DNA of 64,000 nucleotides from DATARH01 sp963773625 (GTDB lineage Bacteria > Pseudomonadota > Alphaproteobacteria > ATCC43930 > CGMCC-115725): contig CAVZCJ010000007.1 of assembly GCA_963773625.1 (NCBI GenBank), forward strand, positions 1 through 64,000, in the 5' to 3' direction. Positions 55,640-63,687 of this stretch are shown here, piece after piece. The notes beneath the pieces were generated by a model. It made no database searches. It worked only from the letters and a program-made list of their open reading frames with translations, and was not told where the DNA came from. A program made the position numbers and the translations under genes. Positions within the stretch are counted from its first letter, which is position 1; each line of letters begins with the position of its first letter.

Positions 55640-57931
55640 ATGGATGGATCGTTCGTACCGCGCGACGAGGATCGCCCGCTGCTGACCGGCGCGGGCTCGT
55701 TTCTCGACGATGCGGCGAGCGCTGGCGCGGCGTGGGGGGTGTTTGTGCGCTCGCCGCATGCCTTTGCCGATATTCGCGGCATCGACGCTGGCGCGGCGCT
55801 GGCGCGGCCCGGTGTGCTCGCGGCGCTCACCGCCGCCGACCTCGACGCGGCCGGGATCGGCACCGTCTCGGTTCCCGTTCCCGTGCCCGGCTGCCCCGGC
55901 ATGGCGGTACCGCATCGGCCCTCGCTCGCCGGCGATTGCGCCCGCCATGCCGGCGAGGCGGTGGCGCTGGTCGTCGCCGAGAGCGAGGCGTTGGCGCGCG
56001 ACGCGGCGGAGTTGGTCGCGGTCGATTACGCGCCGCGCGACAGCGTCGCCGATCTCGCCCGCGCCGCCGAGCCCGGAGCGCCGCAGCTTTGGCCCGCGGC
56101 TCCCGGCAATGTCGCGGTCGATTGGCATCCCTACGGCTCGAAGCCCGAGGAACGCGCCGAGCTTGACCGTATTTTCGCCGGCGCCGCTCATGTGGCGCGG
56201 GTGCGTCTCGTCAACCAGCGCATCGCCATGGCGCCGATGGAGCCGCGCGCCGGGCTGGCGATTTGGGAACCCGAGGGCGAGCGCTACGTGCTGCACGTCG
56301 CTTCGCAGAGCGCCTTCGCCATGCGGCAGCACGTGGCGCGCACCATGGGCGTACCCGTCGAGAAGCTGCGCATCGTCAGCGGCGATGTCGGCGGCGCGTT
56401 CGGCATGCGCACCTCGGGCTATCCCGAATATCCGGCGCTGCTGCTCGCGGCGAGGCGGCTCGGGCGGGCGGTGCGCTGGCGCTCGACCCGGCAGGAGGGG
56501 TTCCTCTCCGACAACCAGGCGCGCGACACGCTGATCGAAGCGAAGCTGGCGATCGGCGCGGACGGCAAGTTCCTCGCGCTCGATATCGACAGCCTGGCGG
56601 CGCTCGGGGCGCATCACACCTCGCATGGCGCGTTTATCGCGACGGTCAATTTCGCCCGCTGCCTGCCGTGCATGTACGACATCGCGAAGATCGGGCTGCG
56701 CATCCGCTGTCTTTTCACCAATACGGTGCCGACCGGGCCTTATCGCGGCGCCGGGCGACCCGAGGCCAATTACGCGCTGGAGCGGCTGGTCGACGAGGCG
56801 GCGCGGGTGACTGGCATCGACCGCATTGACATCCGCCGCCGCAATCTGATCCCGCCCAGCCGCATGCCGTACAAGACGGCGGTCGGCACGACCTATGACA
56901 GCGGCGATTTTCCCGTAGTGTTCGACGCCGCGCTCGCCCGTGCCGACGTCGCCGGTTTTGCCCGTCGCCGCGCCGCGTCGGAAGCCGCCGGTAAGAAGCG
57001 CGGACTCGGGGTCTCGTGTTTTCTCGAAATTGCTGGCGGCCAACCGGGCGAGGGCGCCTCGGTCGGATTTCCGGGGTCGAGCAAGCTTCTCCTGGCGATC
57101 GGCGTGCAGGCGAGCGGGCAGGGGCACCGCACGGTCTACCGCCGGCTCGTCGCCGAGCGCCTCGGTATCCCAGTCGAGAATATCGACTTCACCATTGGCG
57201 ACAGCGACGACGAGGTGCCGAGCGCCGGCGCGGTCGCCTCGCGCTCGACCATGTCGGTGGGCGGCGCGGTAGCGGTCGCGCTCGACGCGGTGATCGAGAA
57301 GGGGCGGCGCCTCGCCGCGCATGTGCTCGAAGCCGCCGCCGAGGACATCGTCTATCGCGACGGGGTGTTCGAGATCGCCGGCACCGACCGCAACGTCGCG
57401 CTGTTCGAGCTGGCCGATCGCGCCAAGACCTTCGGCGAGAGCCTCGACACCAGGAGCAGTTTCGATGCGGCGCCGTCATTCCCCAACGGCGTCCACATCG
57501 CCGAGGTCGAGATCGATCCGGCCACCGGCCAAGCCGCGCTCGCCGCCTATACCTGCGTCGACGATTGCGGTCGGGTGCTGCAGCCCGTGCTGGTCGAGGG
57601 CCAGGTCCACGGCGGGGTGGCGCAGGGTGTCGGCCAGGCGCTGCTCGAATGGGCCCATTACGAGGATGAGAGCGCCCAGCTCGTCGCCGGTTCGTTCATG
57701 GACTACGCGATGCCGCGCGCCGACGATCTGCCCGGCATCACCAGCGAGCTGCGCCCGGTGCCGTGCACGACCAATCCGCTCGGCGTCAAAGGCGTCGGCG
57801 AGGCGGGCACGACCGCATCGCTCGCCGCGGTGATGAACGCCGTTGCCGATGCGTTGCCGAGTGGCGCCAAGATCGACATGCCCGCGACCCCCGAACGGGT
57901 GTGGCGGGCGCTTAGCGCTAAATCCCACTAA
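55640..57931 (+). CDS. Molybdenum hydroxylase large subunit (xanthine dehydrogenase / CoxL family)
   Basis: Molybdopterin-binding subunit of 763 residues. RDEDRPLLTGAGSFLDD opens the a/b-hammerhead domain. VSGDVGGAFGMRTSGYPEYP, TGPYRGAGRPEANYALERLV (Mo-cofactor region) and GVKGVGEAGTTASLAAVMN with the catalytic Glu mark the Mo-binding core. The CO-dehydrogenase active-site Cys loop is not present, so an aldehyde- or N-heterocycle-hydroxylating role is likelier. The usual FAD and 2Fe-2S subunits are not next to it. It starts an operon with an amidohydrolase and a GlcG-like gene, and it needs the molybdate that modBC would import. Confidence 0.9.
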   Translation: MDGSFVPRDEDRPLLTGAGSFLDDAASAGAAWGVFVRSPHAFADIRGIDAGAALARPGVLAALTAADLDAAGIGTVSVPVPVPGCPGMAVPHRPSLAGDCARHAGEAVALVVAESEALARDAAELVAVDYAPRDSVADLARAAEPGAPQLWPAAPGNVAVDWHPYGSKPEERAELDRIFAGAAHVARVRLVNQRIAMAPMEPRAGLAIWEPEGERYVLHVASQSAFAMRQHVARTMGVPVEKLRIVSGDVGGAFGMRTSGYPEYPALLLAARRLGRAVRWRSTRQEGFLSDNQARDTLIEAKLAIGADGKFLALDIDSLAALGAHHTSHGAFIATVNFARCLPCMYDIAKIGLRIRCLFTNTVPTGPYRGAGRPEANYALERLVDEAARVTGIDRIDIRRRNLIPPSRMPYKTAVGTTYDSGDFPVVFDAALARADVAGFARRRAASEAAGKKRGLGVSCFLEIAGGQPGEGASVGFPGSSKLLLAIGVQASGQGHRTVYRRLVAERLGIPVENIDFTIGDSDDEVPSAGAVASRSTMSVGGAVAVALDAVIEKGRRLAAHVLEAAAEDIVYRDGVFEIAGTDRNVALFELADRAKTFGESLDTRSSFDAAPSFPNGVHIAEVEIDPATGQAALAAYTCVDDCGRVLQPVLVEGQVHGGVAQGVGQALLEWAHYEDESAQLVAGSFMDYAMPRADDLPGITSELRPVPCTTNPLGVKGVGEAGTTASLAAVMNAVADALPSGAKIDMPATPERVWRALSAKSH

Positions 57932-57945
57932 AGGAGGAAACGTAT

Positions 57946-59022
57946 ATGCTGTTCACCTGCCGGCCGCCGGAAGCGCCGATTCCGGGCCGTTTTCCCGGGC
58001 CCGCACATGCGCGGGGGAAGTGGTTCTCGGTCGATATCCACTGCCATGTGCTGTGCCAAAAGGCGCGCGACTTGGTCGTTGCGGCGAACCTGCCGCCAAC
58101 GCGTCAACGTTTCGAGGCCCCGAAAACCGCCGCCGTCACCGACGAGCACCAGCGGCGCGTTCTGCCGCAACTCCTGTCACTCGAACAGCGACTCAGCGAC
58201 ATGGACACGATGGGGATCGACGTACAGGCGGTCTCTCCCTCGCCCGATCAGACCTATTACGGCCTGCCGCCCGACCTGGCGATCGAGGCGACGCGGCTCG
58301 TCAACGACAATATCGCCGACATCATGGGCAAGCATCCCGACCGTTTCGCCGGGCTCGGCACGGTGCCGTTCCAGGCGCCGGAGTTGGCCGTGGCCGAACT
58401 CGAACGGTTGCACAAATCGCTCGGCCTCAAGGGCATCGAGATCGCCGGCAGCGTTCAGGGCGAGGATTACTCCGACCCGAAATTCCGCCCCATCTTCGCC
58501 AAGGTCGAGGAGCTGGGGCTGCTGATGTTCATGCATCCGACCGGCTTCACCCACGCGCATCGCATGGGGCCGTGGCACCTCGGCAATCTGATCGGCAACC
58601 CGCTGGAATCGACCGTGGCGGTGCATCACCTGATCTTCGGCGGGGTGCTCGACCGCTATCCCGGCCTCAAGCTGGTCGTCGCGCACGGCGGCGGGTTCCT
58701 CCCTGCTTATTCCGGGCGGATCGATCACGGCGCGGCGGCGCGTCCCGATCCGTGCGAGCATTTGCACCACGAGCCGACGCACTACCTGAAGCGGCTTTAC
58801 TTCGACACGATGGTCTTCACCCACCATCAGCTCGAATACCTGGTCGAACAATGGGGCGCCGACCACATCCTGATGGGCACCGACTATCCGTTCGACATGG
58901 GCGAGGTCGATCCGATCGGCTTTGTCGAAGGCTCGAAAAAGCTGAGTGACGGCGACAAGCGCGCGGTGCTCGGCCACAACGCCGCCCGCCTCCTCAACAT
59001 CCCGATCAAGGTGCACGCATGA
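57946..59022 (+). CDS. Amidohydrolase of the ACMSD/amidohydrolase-2 family
   Basis: Metal-dependent TIM-barrel enzyme of 358 residues, in the family of aminocarboxymuconate-semialdehyde decarboxylase and related aromatic-acid decarboxylases. Metal ligands are in FSVDIHCH (HxH), MFMHPTGFTHAHR and KLVVAHGGGFLPAYSGRIDH, and the Asp in MGTDYPFDMGEV. A very strong AAGGAGGAAAC site precedes ATG 57946. The next gene overlaps its stop (ATGA). In this operon it likely decarboxylates or hydrolyses a product made by the molybdenum hydroxylase. Confidence 0.9.
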   Translation: MLFTCRPPEAPIPGRFPGPAHARGKWFSVDIHCHVLCQKARDLVVAANLPPTRQRFEAPKTAAVTDEHQRRVLPQLLSLEQRLSDMDTMGIDVQAVSPSPDQTYYGLPPDLAIEATRLVNDNIADIMGKHPDRFAGLGTVPFQAPELAVAELERLHKSLGLKGIEIAGSVQGEDYSDPKFRPIFAKVEELGLLMFMHPTGFTHAHRMGPWHLGNLIGNPLESTVAVHHLIFGGVLDRYPGLKLVVAHGGGFLPAYSGRIDHGAAARPDPCEHLHHEPTHYLKRLYFDTMVFTHHQLEYLVEQWGADHILMGTDYPFDMGEVDPIGFVEGSKKLSDGDKRAVLGHNAARLLNIPIKVHA

Positions 59023-59465
59023 GCAATGTAACCCTGGCCCAAGCTTCGATCATCGTCGATACCGCAATTGCCAAGGCGCGCGAGCTGAATCTGCACCCGC
59101 TAACCGTCGTCGTGCTCGACGCCGGCGGCCACATGGTGGCGATGAAGCGCGAGGACAAATCGGGCATCCTTCGTGCCGACATCGCCACCGGCAAGGCCTG
59201 GGGCACGCTTGGCATGGGTTTCGGCGGGCGCGAGTTTGCGCGGCGTGCCGCCAGCGGCGGCGGCTTGTTTCTGACCGCGCTGATGGAAGCGTCGGGCGGG
59301 CGCGTCGTGCCGGCGCCGGGTGGCGTGCTGATCCGCGACGGCGTGGGCGACATCGTCGGCGCGGTGGGGATCAGCGGCGACACGTCTGACAAGGACGAGA
59401 TTTGCGCGATGGCGGGGATCGCCGCGGCTGGCCTCAACGCCGACACCGGAGAGGGCGCCGCCTGA
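59019..59465 (+). CDS. GlcG/HbpS-like protein (DUF336)
   Basis: Protein of 148 residues of the GlcG/HbpS family: ELNLHPLTVVVLDAGGHMVA, KSGILRADIATGKAWGTLGM and PGGVLIRDGVGDIVGAVGIS. Members bind small ligands such as heme or serve as accessory proteins in catabolic operons of glycolate and aromatic acids. No signal peptide. The start overlaps the amidohydrolase stop (ATGA). An accessory role in the same pathway is the best guess. Confidence 0.88.
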   Translation: MSNVTLAQASIIVDTAIAKARELNLHPLTVVVLDAGGHMVAMKREDKSGILRADIATGKAWGTLGMGFGGREFARRAASGGGLFLTALMEASGGRVVPAPGGVLIRDGVGDIVGAVGISGDTSDKDEICAMAGIAAAGLNADTGEGAA

Positions 59466-59494
59466 TCCGGCGATAATTTGCGGTTGCGGAGATC

Positions 59495-59520
59495 CATAGT
59501 TCGATCGATATTGAACTATG
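59495..59520. promoter_or_regulatory. Perfect palindrome at the arsR start, probable ArsR operator
   Basis: CATAGTTC and GAACTATG form a perfect eight-base inverted repeat separated by ten bases, which also contain partial symmetry (GATCGATATT). The right arm includes the ATG of the ArsR gene. ArsR-family repressors typically bind such AT-rich 12-2-12-like repeats near their own promoters. Confidence 0.7.
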
Positions 59521-59814
59521 GTGCAGACGCAGCCGATGCGGCAGGAAGCGGCGATCGCCGCCTTTGGCGCTTTGGCGCAGCCGATGCGGCTGCACCTCTA
59601 CCGGCTGCTGGTGGCCGAAGGTGCGCGCGGCCTGTCGGCGGGCGTCATCGCAGAGCGGCTCGGCGTCGCGCCGTCCTCGCTGTCGTTCCACCTGACAAAC
59701 CTGGTCGAGGCCGGGCTCATCACTCAGACGCGTTCCGGCCGCCAGCTGATCTACGCGGCGTCGCCGGCCACGGTCGCGGCGTTGCAGAAATACCTCGCCG
59801 GCTTGGCCCGGTAG
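59518..59814 (+). CDS. ArsR-family winged-helix transcriptional repressor
   Basis: Regulator of 98 residues: AAIAAFGALAQPMRLHLYRL, then the recognition helix in IAERLGVAPSSLSFHLTNLV and the wing GLITQTRSGRQLIYAAS. The ELCVCDL metal-binding motif of classical ArsR is absent and there are no cysteines at all, so it does not sense arsenite in the usual way. No ribosome site is visible before ATG 59518 and a palindrome overlaps the start, suggesting leaderless, autoregulated expression. Convergent with the radical SAM gene and ending two bases from it. Confidence 0.85.
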   Translation: MVQTQPMRQEAAIAAFGALAQPMRLHLYRLLVAEGARGLSAGVIAERLGVAPSSLSFHLTNLVEAGLITQTRSGRQLIYAASPATVAALQKYLAGLAR

Positions 59815-59815
59815 T

Positions 59816-60874
59816 TCAGCCGCGGCTGCACGCGCCGCCGCCGAGAACGCAGAACTTGGCGCAATGCGGGTGGTTGAGCGGCACCGCGCCGGTGGCGCCG
59901 GCCAGGCTCGGGCCCAGATTCCATAGCGGATCGTAGGGCAGCAGCGTGCAAGCGATGATACTCGGCTGTGCCGCGCCGCGGCGCTTCACCACCATGCGCG
60001 AGGTCGCGCACATCACGCTATCGGGCGATTTACCAAGGATGTCCCAGCACTCGGTGGTGATTTCCGGCACGTCGGCGGTGGCGTCCATCTCCGGGAAGAT
60101 CGTCAGCGCCACAGGGTCGTCGGCGTCGATCGGAATGTCGTACTCGTTGAACAGCCGGCGGAACCCGGCGCGGATTGCGGCTTCCGTCTCGCCCGACAAA
60201 TAGCGGCTCGCTACGCTGATATTGAAGCCGTTGCCGGCGAGCCATCTCAGCCCGTCGATGGTCGGGCCCCAACTGCGCTTGCCGCGTTCCAGTTCATGCA
60301 CCGCGCCTCCGTAGTGATCGAGCGAGACGCGCAAGCTCAGGCGCTCGCCATATTGCTCGCGCAGCGCGAGCAGCGCGGCCTTCTTGTGCTGCATCGGCTT
60401 CATCGCGTTGGTGAGGACAATCGCCGCGAATCCGCGTGACAGCGCCAGCTCGAGCATCACCGGCAGATCGCGGTTCATGAACGGCTCGCCGCCAGTGAAG
60501 CCGATCAGCCTGGTCCCGAGTCCCAGCGCTTCGATCTCGTCGAGGTAGCGCGCCACATCCGCCAGCGAGAGATAGGCAAGCCGGTCATTGGTCGGCGACG
60601 ACTCGATATAGCAATTGACGCAGCTCAGATTGCACAGGGTACCGGTATTGAACCATAATGTTTCCAACGATTTGAAGGCGATCTGCGCCCGGCGCTCGCC
60701 GGTGGCGGTGACCAGCGGATCGCGAAATTTCGCCGGGTTGAGGCGCTGGGCCCCGAGTGCCGTAGTCAATCGTAACCCCGTTGGCAGAGCCTTGCCCGGC
60801 GCGAGTATACGGCGATTGCGCCAGCCGTCCGCTGTCCCAATTCGACTTGCGAATGAGCCTCTCCATCGTGACAA
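59816..60874 (-). CDS. Radical SAM enzyme
   Basis: Iron-sulfur enzyme of about 350 residues. LWFNTGTLCNLSCVNCYIES holds the CxxxCxxC motif for the 4Fe-4S cluster, and FTGGEPFMNRDLP binds S-adenosylmethionine. The C-terminus has more cysteines (CAKFCVLGGGACSRG), perhaps for a second cluster. The start is doubtful: TTG 60874 in frame, or ATG 60866 in another frame with a shift upstream of residue 30. The substrate is unknown; it is not adjacent to peptide or cofactor genes. Confidence 0.85.
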   Translation of the reverse strand: MSRWRGSFASRIGTADGWRNRRILAPGKALPTGLRLTTALGAQRLNPAKFRDPLVTATGERRAQIAFKSLETLWFNTGTLCNLSCVNCYIESSPTNDRLAYLSLADVARYLDEIEALGLGTRLIGFTGGEPFMNRDLPVMLELALSRGFAAIVLTNAMKPMQHKKAALLALREQYGERLSLRVSLDHYGGAVHELERGKRSWGPTIDGLRWLAGNGFNISVASRYLSGETEAAIRAGFRRLFNEYDIPIDADDPVALTIFPEMDATADVPEITTECWDILGKSPDSVMCATSRMVVKRRGAAQPSIIACTLLPYDPLWNLGPSLAGATGAVPLNHPHCAKFCVLGGGACSRG

Positions 60875-61030
60875 TAACTCAAGACCGGTCAGTTTTATCG
60901 AAAATTTAACCTCAGTATTTAACCTAGGGGCAAGATCATAATTTATTTTTTATTAATTAGGAATACTCAGTTCCATACTTCTCTCAAACGTTGTATTTTT
61001 AGTGCGGTACGAACGTCTAGGAGAACTCCC

Positions 61031-61198
61031 GTGATTTATACTTGGACGATTTCGCGTCTGTTGCGTGACGACTCGGGCGCTACCGCTATCGAGTATGGGT
61101 TGATCGCTGCTTTGATCGCGGTTGCCGCAGTCGTCGTGATGGGTCAAGTCGGCACCAACCTGTCGTCGACCTTCAATACCGTCGCCAATAGCCTCTAA
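61031..61198 (+). CDS. Flp/Fap-type pilin
   Basis: Prepilin of 55 residues with GTG start after an AGGAGA site. A short basic leader (TWTISRLLRDD) precedes the cleavage-motif region SGATAIEYGLIAALIAVAAV, diagnostic for Flp pilins of tight-adherence systems; the processed form begins at or near Ala-Thr-Ala-Ile-Glu-Tyr. Upstream DNA (60890-61000) is AT-rich and likely promoter. No cpa/tad assembly genes are in the window, so the machinery must lie elsewhere. Confidence 0.88.
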   Translation: MIYTWTISRLLRDDSGATAIEYGLIAALIAVAAVVVMGQVGTNLSSTFNTVANSL

Positions 61199-61305
61199 GC
61201 TCCTTCAAATGCCGCGAGCCGGCTCTGCTGGCGGCGCGGTCAATCCGCCGCTCTCCGCTCGGCCTCTCCTTGACTACAGCGGGGCGTGCGTATAGCGCAT
61301 CGCTT

Positions 61306-61938
61306 ATGCCCGCCAACCTGACGATCGTCGACCATCCGCTGGTTCAGCACAAATTGTCGCTGATGCGGAACCGCGAGACCCCGACGGGCATGTTCCGCCA
61401 ACTCATGCGCGAAGTCGGCCTGCTGCTTGGCTATGAGGCGACCCGCGACTTGCCGCTCGGTGAAGCGGAGATCGAGACACCGCTCGAGCGGGCGCGACTG
61501 CCCGTCCTCGCCGGTAAGAAGCTCTGCCTGGTTTCGATCCTGCGCGCCGGCAATGGCTTGCTTGATGGCATGCTGGAGCTGGTGCCGTCGGCGCGGGTCG
61601 GGCACATCGGTCTCTATCGTGATCCCGCGACCCTGGCGGCAATCGAATATTACGCCAAGCTACCCGAGGATATGGCCGAACGCGATGTGATCCTCATCGA
61701 TCCAATGCTGGCGACCGGCAATTCGGCGGTGGCGGCGATCGCACGGCTCAAAGCGCAGCGCGCCCGCTCGATCCGGTTCCTTTGCCTGGTCGCGGCCCCC
61801 GAAGGGGTAGCGCAGCTCGAAACCGCCTATCCGGATGTCCCTGTTCTCGCTGCCGCGCTCGACCGCTGCCTTAATGAGCACGGTTATATTCTGCCGGGCC
61901 TTGGCGATGCCGGGGACCGGCTGTTCGGAACTAAATAG
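61306..61938 (+). CDS. upp: Uracil phosphoribosyltransferase
   Basis: Pyrimidine salvage enzyme of 210 residues making UMP from uracil and PRPP in the cytoplasm. TIVDHPLVQHKLSLMRNRET opens the family; LVSILRAGNGLLDGMLELVP follows; the PRPP loop is VILIDPMLATGNSAVAAI; the uracil-binding end is ERCLNEHGYI-like (DRCLNEHGYILPGLGDAGDR). I chose ATG 61306, which gives the normal length; an in-frame extension upstream is unsupported. Confidence 0.93.
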   Translation: MPANLTIVDHPLVQHKLSLMRNRETPTGMFRQLMREVGLLLGYEATRDLPLGEAEIETPLERARLPVLAGKKLCLVSILRAGNGLLDGMLELVPSARVGHIGLYRDPATLAAIEYYAKLPEDMAERDVILIDPMLATGNSAVAAIARLKAQRARSIRFLCLVAAPEGVAQLETAYPDVPVLAAALDRCLNEHGYILPGLGDAGDRLFGTK

Positions 61939-61962
61939 CGCCTGACAACCCGGTAGGGCGCC

Positions 61963-62469
61963 TCAACGCGACTCCGCGGCGCGGCGGCGGCGGGCCGCCA
62001 TCCGGCGGTTGCGCTCGTCTGCGAGGAATTTGTCCTTCTGCTCCGGCGTCAACGTCGCCAGCAGCGACAAGGTGGCCCCAACCGTCTGATGCCAAGCTTC
62101 ATGGCGTTGGCTCGCGAACTCGTCGAGCAGCTGCAATATCCTGGCCTGGTCGGGATCAGGCCGGGCCACTTCCGCCCAGGCCTCGTCCATCAGCGGTTCG
62201 GTCGCCAGACGCACCCGGTTGTTGCGGGCGATCACGGCCGCGACGTATTGGTCGAACGCGGCCTGCTGTTGTGCCGACAAGTCGAGCGTCCGGGCAAGTC
62301 GATGGAACCGCTCGCTGGTGGTGACGATCGCGGGCGGCTTGAGCCGAGTCCAGGCGGCGCCGGCGATAAAGCACAGGTTGAGCGCCACCGAGACCGCCAG
62401 GAGCGCGGCGATCAGGCGGGGCCGCGACAAGCGGCCGCCCGCCCTCATTTCGGCCGCGGCCGCCGTCAT
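61963..62469 (-). CDS. Periplasmic metal/stress sensor protein (Spy/CpxP or CnrX-like)
   Basis: Protein of 168 residues with one N-terminal membrane anchor (LIAALLAVSVALNLCFIAGA) and an all-helical periplasmic part with LTPEQKDKFLADERNRR near the end and the long central helix typical of the Metal_resist/Spy fold. Its start overlaps the anti-sigma stop (ATGA). In CnrYXH-like systems such a protein is the periplasmic sensor. What it senses here is unknown; it has no His-rich metal site. Confidence 0.75.
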   Translation of the reverse strand: MTAAAAEMRAGGRLSRPRLIAALLAVSVALNLCFIAGAAWTRLKPPAIVTTSERFHRLARTLDLSAQQQAAFDQYVAAVIARNNRVRLATEPLMDEAWAEVARPDPDQARILQLLDEFASQRHEAWHQTVGATLSLLATLTPEQKDKFLADERNRRMAARRRRAAESR

Positions 62470-63008
62470 ATAGACGAACCCTCCGAAAGATCGCGCAGGG
62501 CCAGCGGCGCGGAATCGATCAATTCGGCGGCGCCGAGGTCGTCCGATGGACGGGCGATCGAAGCAATGCCCGGTAGATCGCTGCCGAGATTGAAGCCGAG
62601 CCAGCAGGCCACGGCAATCGCCGCGGCCAGGCTGCTCCAGCTCGCGGCGGCGGACCAGGCGTGTGACCGTGGCGGAGGCGGCCGAAGCGGGAAGGCCAGG
62701 ATCTCGCCGCTGGACCGGCCGGGATCGACAAGCGCGGCCGCGCGGGCGACGATCTCGATGCTGACGGCGGGCAGCGCGGCGGCGGTCAAGATGCGCGCGG
62801 CCGCAACGTCGGCCGCCGCCGCCGGATCGTCCGCGATCAGCGCCGCGACGCGCTCGCGCTCGTCGTCGAGGCGGTCATCGACGAAGCCGGCAAGGTCGAG
62901 AAACCGTTCTGTCTCGGCTGGGTCCGGCTCGATACCCCGGCCCCACCGCCACGGCATCCGCTTCGGCGCACCCGGCCGACGCTGGCCGCTAGTGCCTCGA
63001 GCTCGCAT
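62466..63008 (-). CDS. Anti-sigma factor-like membrane protein
   Basis: Protein of 180 residues with a cytoplasmic helical N-terminal part (FLDLAGFVDDRLDDERERVA, the usual anti-sigma start), one membrane helix near 118-138 (SLAAAIAVACWLGFNLGS) and a short periplasmic tail. Located between an ECF sigma gene and a periplasmic sensor gene, it is almost certainly the anti-sigma partner. No zinc-binding HxxxCxxC motif is seen. Confidence 0.78.
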   Translation of the reverse strand: MRARGTSGQRRPGAPKRMPWRWGRGIEPDPAETERFLDLAGFVDDRLDDERERVAALIADDPAAAADVAAARILTAAALPAVSIEIVARAAALVDPGRSSGEILAFPLRPPPPRSHAWSAAASWSSLAAAIAVACWLGFNLGSDLPGIASIARPSDDLGAAELIDSAPLALRDLSEGSSI

Positions 63009-63080
63009 ACGCGCGATCTCCTGTCACGTCGGTTTTATGCCGCGGCCGCGAGGGCCATCCCCGCAACTTATTGGTTCTCG

Positions 63081-63662
63081 TCATCCCTCGATCTCGGCCT
63101 TGAAGTGGGCGCGCAATTTGAGCATCGCCTTGTGATGCGCGCTGCGCACGGTCTGCGGGTCGATGCGTAGCGCCGTAGCGATCTCGGCGACGTCCATCTC
63201 GCCGTCGTACAGCATGCCGAGGATTTCGCGCTGGCGCGGCGACAGCAGGGTCTCGGGCAGTTTCAGCTTGGGTGTCGGCTCGATGGCGTCGACCTTGAGA
63301 TGCGCCTCGGGCACGGCATCGATCGGTATCGAGTTCGGCCGCCGCCGGCGCAGCGAGTCGCGCGCGGTGCTGCGCGCGACGATGGTGATCCAGGTCGACA
63401 GCGAGGCGCGCGTCGCGTCATAGCTGCGCAACAGGCGGAAATCGTCCTTGCACAGGCGGACAAAGACTTCCTGGGTCAGATCCTCGACATCCCCGGCAGT
63501 CGGCGCGACGCTGCGCACCGCGGCGACGATCAGCGCCGCGTAGCGCCGCACGAAGACCGTCCACGAACGCCTGTCGCCGCTGAAGAGCGCGACGAGCGAA
63601 TCGGGCTCCGGCGGGCCGCTTGGGGTCCAGCCCCGGCTCAGCGGGCGGTCGGCGGCCGACAT
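63081..63662 (-). CDS. ECF-family RNA polymerase sigma factor
   Basis: Sigma-70 family factor of 193 residues. Region 2 is FVRRYAALIVAAVRSV to TAGDVEDLTQEVFVRLCKD, and region 4 is LSPRQREILGMLYDGEMDVA followed by EIATALRIDPQTVRSAHHKA. I chose ATG 63662 (MSAADRPLSRG); upstream frame lacks homology and overlaps the fumarase end. It probably directs its own operon with the anti-sigma and sensor genes downstream. Confidence 0.88.
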   Translation of the reverse strand: MSAADRPLSRGWTPSGPPEPDSLVALFSGDRRSWTVFVRRYAALIVAAVRSVAPTAGDVEDLTQEVFVRLCKDDFRLLRSYDATRASLSTWITIVARSTARDSLRRRRPNSIPIDAVPEAHLKVDAIEPTPKLKLPETLLSPRQREILGMLYDGEMDVAEIATALRIDPQTVRSAHHKAMLKLRAHFKAEIEG

Positions 63663-63687
63663 CGCGGTGGTCGTGGCAAGGCGGGGG

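Noticed and set aside
55502..57322. A 606-residue minus-strand frame across the molybdenum hydroxylase gene
   Set aside because: It is the antisense of a clearly homologous gene; its Arg/Asp/His-rich composition is the usual mirror of GC-rich coding DNA.
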